Source of the DNA: an uncultured Enterococcus sp.
GTDB taxonomy: Bacteria; Bacillota; Bacilli; Lactobacillales; Enterococcaceae
Reading direction: 5' to 3'
Length of the DNA stretch: 6,523 nucleotides
NCBI GenBank assembly: GCA_946409145.1
Contig: CAMJVA010000092.1
Location: forward strand, 1-6,523
A program made the position numbers and the translations under genes. The notes beneath the pieces are model-generated. The model was not told the DNA's origin. It made no database searches and saw only the letters and a program-made list of their open reading frames with translations. Shown one piece after another: positions 5,223 through 6,523 of this stretch; the first letter of the stretch is position 1, and every line of letters begins with the position of its first letter.

Positions 5223-6508
5223 AAATAAAAATTGCGGAATATCGTGAGCAGATTCAACGGTTTTTGCTTGATTTTCATTTCATAAATAAAAGGAGCAGTA
5301 AATGTATAAAGAATTGCTTCAAAAATTCTCGTTCCATACTCCACTTCATAATTAACCGTATACTTTTCATAGTTTTTTAACAGGGTTTGAATCACCTTCA
5401 TCCCAGTCATAATCTCTTCTTTACTTGCTACTTTTCCAAAAGGTAGCAACCTTTTTTCGTCAATAGCATCTTGAATAAATAAACCAGAAAGCTCTTTTTC
5501 TACATTCCTTTGACTAGGAGCAGAAATAAGTTGCGGACGTTTGGGAATGTCACTTTCTATAACTTGTTGGGTAATTTTAACCGTGATTTTTTTCCGAATA
5601 TTTTTCTTTAACGTACTTTCTGCCACCAATTTGGGTTCTTTTGTCCTTTTAGAAATAATCTCTTTAGAAAGTTCATAGACGGTTTCTGTTTTTTCTAATT
5701 TCTCCTGCCATTTATCCACCATGAGAGGTTGTTCTTGTGGTAATTCTTTAAGATCGGTAAAAATTTTTGCCGGCAAAATTCCTAAAGCAACTTTTCCTTC
5801 TACATCAGTTAATTTCTCCACAATTTGTTCTTCTTTTAACTCATTCAAGTCTTTAGAAGTTAAAATAATTGCCTCTGAAATCTCCTTATCCAAAGAAGTG
5901 GTCATTTTTTGCGGTTTTATTTTTAAAAGTTTCTTAGGAAAATAAGGCGTAATTACTTGAGAAATATCATCTTTAAAACGTTTTTCTAAAAGAGCAAATA
6001 AAGGATGATTATCAAAGATTAAAACCTCTTCTAACTGTTGAACCTGATTATTAAAAGCCTGATTTGATAAATTAGCTGATCCTAAAATCACTCGTTTTTC
6101 AGATTGGTCCTCATTCCATAACAAATAAAATTTTGAATGAATGGAAAAACCAATACTCGGTGCCCACATTTGAAATTTGTTTTTTTGAAAAGCCAATTGA
6201 TTTTTAAAAGAAAGTTCCCGGAAAAATTTAGGTGCTTCTGCTTCTAAAACACTCACCAACTGTTTTTCATAAGAGAGGCGATTAATTTCAGCATTGGCTT
6301 TTTCTAACTGACTTTCTTCTGGAATTCCCACAACTAAAGATAGGCTGGAAAAATTTTTCAAATATTTATTCAAAAACTGTGGGGAAACAGAATAGGTTAC
6401 TCCTAAAAAATGTTGGTATTTATTTGCATCAAAAACCTCTTCAATGGAAAGGCTTTCTTTTTTCTCATTTAAAATAATATTCGTTTTAGTCACATCAAAT
6501 AAATTCAT
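5183..6508 (-). CDS. Phospholipase-D-like nuclease segment (5' part of the frameshifted gene)
   Basis: This 441-codon open frame starts at the ATG at 6508 behind AAAGGAGA. Residues about 25-200 look like a PLD-superfamily domain. The half HKD motif is HSK (H124, K126) followed by ILGSANLS (141-148) and a downstream QQLEE (157-161). This is the pattern of one-HKD nucleases (Nuc, BfiI) that dimerise to build one active site; the usual Asp six residues after the Lys is replaced. Residues about 200-340 are a charged Lys/Glu-rich linker. Residues about 340-410 look helical. The last 31 residues (MKIKQ... to LENLVY, 411-441) appear to be an out-of-frame tail, since the true continuation is the ATPase frame. 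If so, the product as sequenced is a PLD protein without its ATPase motor. It is the first gene of its unit, and the promoter lies beyond the window. Confidence 0.8.
   Translation of the reverse strand: MNLFDVTKTNIILNEKKESLSIEEVFDANKYQHFLGVTYSVSPQFLNKYLKNFSSLSLVVGIPEESQLEKANAEINRLSYEKQLVSVLEAEAPKFFRELSFKNQLAFQKNKFQMWAPSIGFSIHSKFYLLWNEDQSEKRVILGSANLSNQAFNNQVQQLEEVLIFDNHPLFALLEKRFKDDISQVITPYFPKKLLKIKPQKMTTSLDKEISEAIILTSKDLNELKEEQIVEKLTDVEGKVALGILPAKIFTDLKELPQEQPLMVDKWQEKLEKTETVYELSKEIISKRTKEPKLVAESTLKKNIRKKITVKITQQVIESDIPKRPQLISAPSQRNVEKELSGLFIQDAIDEKRLLPFGKVASKEEIMTGMKVIQTLLKNYEKYTVNYEVEYGTRIFEAILYTFTAPFIYEMKIKQKPLNLLTIFRNFYFWEEMLVLENLVY
5276..5282 (-). other. Probable one-base deletion site
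   Basis: The minus strand reads TAT GAA ATG AAA ATC in the first frame. Adding one A gives TAT GAA AAT GAA AAT, which joins codon 410 to the ATPase frame and restores a tandem GAAAAT repeat. A short A-run inside such a repeat is a natural slippage spot. Confidence 0.5.
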
Positions 6509-6523
6509 AAAATCTCCTTTCGA

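Larger units (their letters stand above)
4284..6508 (-). pseudogene. Frameshifted gene for a PLD-nuclease/P-loop ATPase fusion protein
   Basis: I read the two overlapping reading frames here as one gene. Reading the 5' frame to codon 410 (GAA, 5281-5279) and then stepping back one base (AAT at 5279-5277) gives a continuous chain of 741 residues ending at 4284. The domain order is PLD-like nuclease (about 30-200), Lys/Glu-rich linker (about 200-340), a helical region (about 340-410) and P-loop ATPase (about 425-741). The ATPase frame has a TGA at 5282-5280, and the first frame ends at 5183, so the shift must lie in the roughly 95 bases between them. One extra A in the run at 5278-5280 would restore it. 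There is one ribosome site at the front and one terminator at the back. The alternatives are a sequencing error or programmed -1 frameshifting. Confidence 0.7.

Noticed and set aside
5221..5233. T-run as a -1 programmed frameshift heptamer (T TTT TGG)
   Set aside because: It does not fit X XXY YYZ (the A-site codon would re-pair poorly), and using it would discard the convincing coding stretch upstream in the ATPase frame.
5721..5945. Plus-strand frame opposite the PLD linker
   Set aside because: It is an antisense shadow of the Lys/Glu-rich linker, with no ribosome site.

Overview
The window reads as chromosome of a low-GC Gram-positive bacterium (Bacillota), most likely a lactic-acid-type Lactobacillales such as an enterococcus relative. 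The evidence is strong A/T bias with A/T-ending codons, near-perfect AAGGAGG-type ribosome binding sites, TTG and GTG starts, a lipoprotein signal peptide on the transporter's binding protein, and compact operons ended by hairpin-plus-T-run terminators. The genus is an inference. There are no RNA genes, insertion sequences, CRISPR arrays or origins that I can support, and no gene-free stretch longer than about 170 bases.

Left part (1-2970): a nitrate/sulfonate/taurine-type (SsuABC/TauABC/ThiXYZ-like) ABC importer split into two divergent units. On the minus strand are the ATPase and the permease (cut off by the window edge), which overlap by one base. On the plus strand are a cytoplasmic NodB/CE4-type deacetylase and a substrate-binding lipoprotein. 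The roughly 110-base divergent region carries an extended -10 promoter and a perfect TGTGA-N6-TCACA palindrome, the classic CRP/FNR-family operator. Import of a small N-acylated compound followed by intracellular deacylation is a plausible reading, but the substrate is unknown. A bidirectional hairpin terminator closes this unit and the next one.

Middle (2973-4215): a minus-strand two-gene operon of a short-chain dehydrogenase resembling 3-alpha-hydroxysteroid dehydrogenase/carbonyl reductase and a small NTF2/SnoaL-like protein that starts at TTG. It has its own candidate promoter, overlapped by inverted repeats. A steroid, bile-acid or other carbonyl-compound role is a testable guess.

Right part (4246-6508): a minus-strand gene for a large protein joining an N-terminal phospholipase-D-like nuclease domain to a C-terminal P-loop/AAA+-like ATPase. 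In this sequence it is split by a -1 frame change just before the Walker A motif, and the downstream ORF has no credible start of its own. I read this as one gene of about 741 codons, broken by a one-base loss (or a sequencing error, or less likely recoded). This PLD-ATPase fusion, which looks like a nuclease/NTPase defence protein, is the most interesting object in the window.
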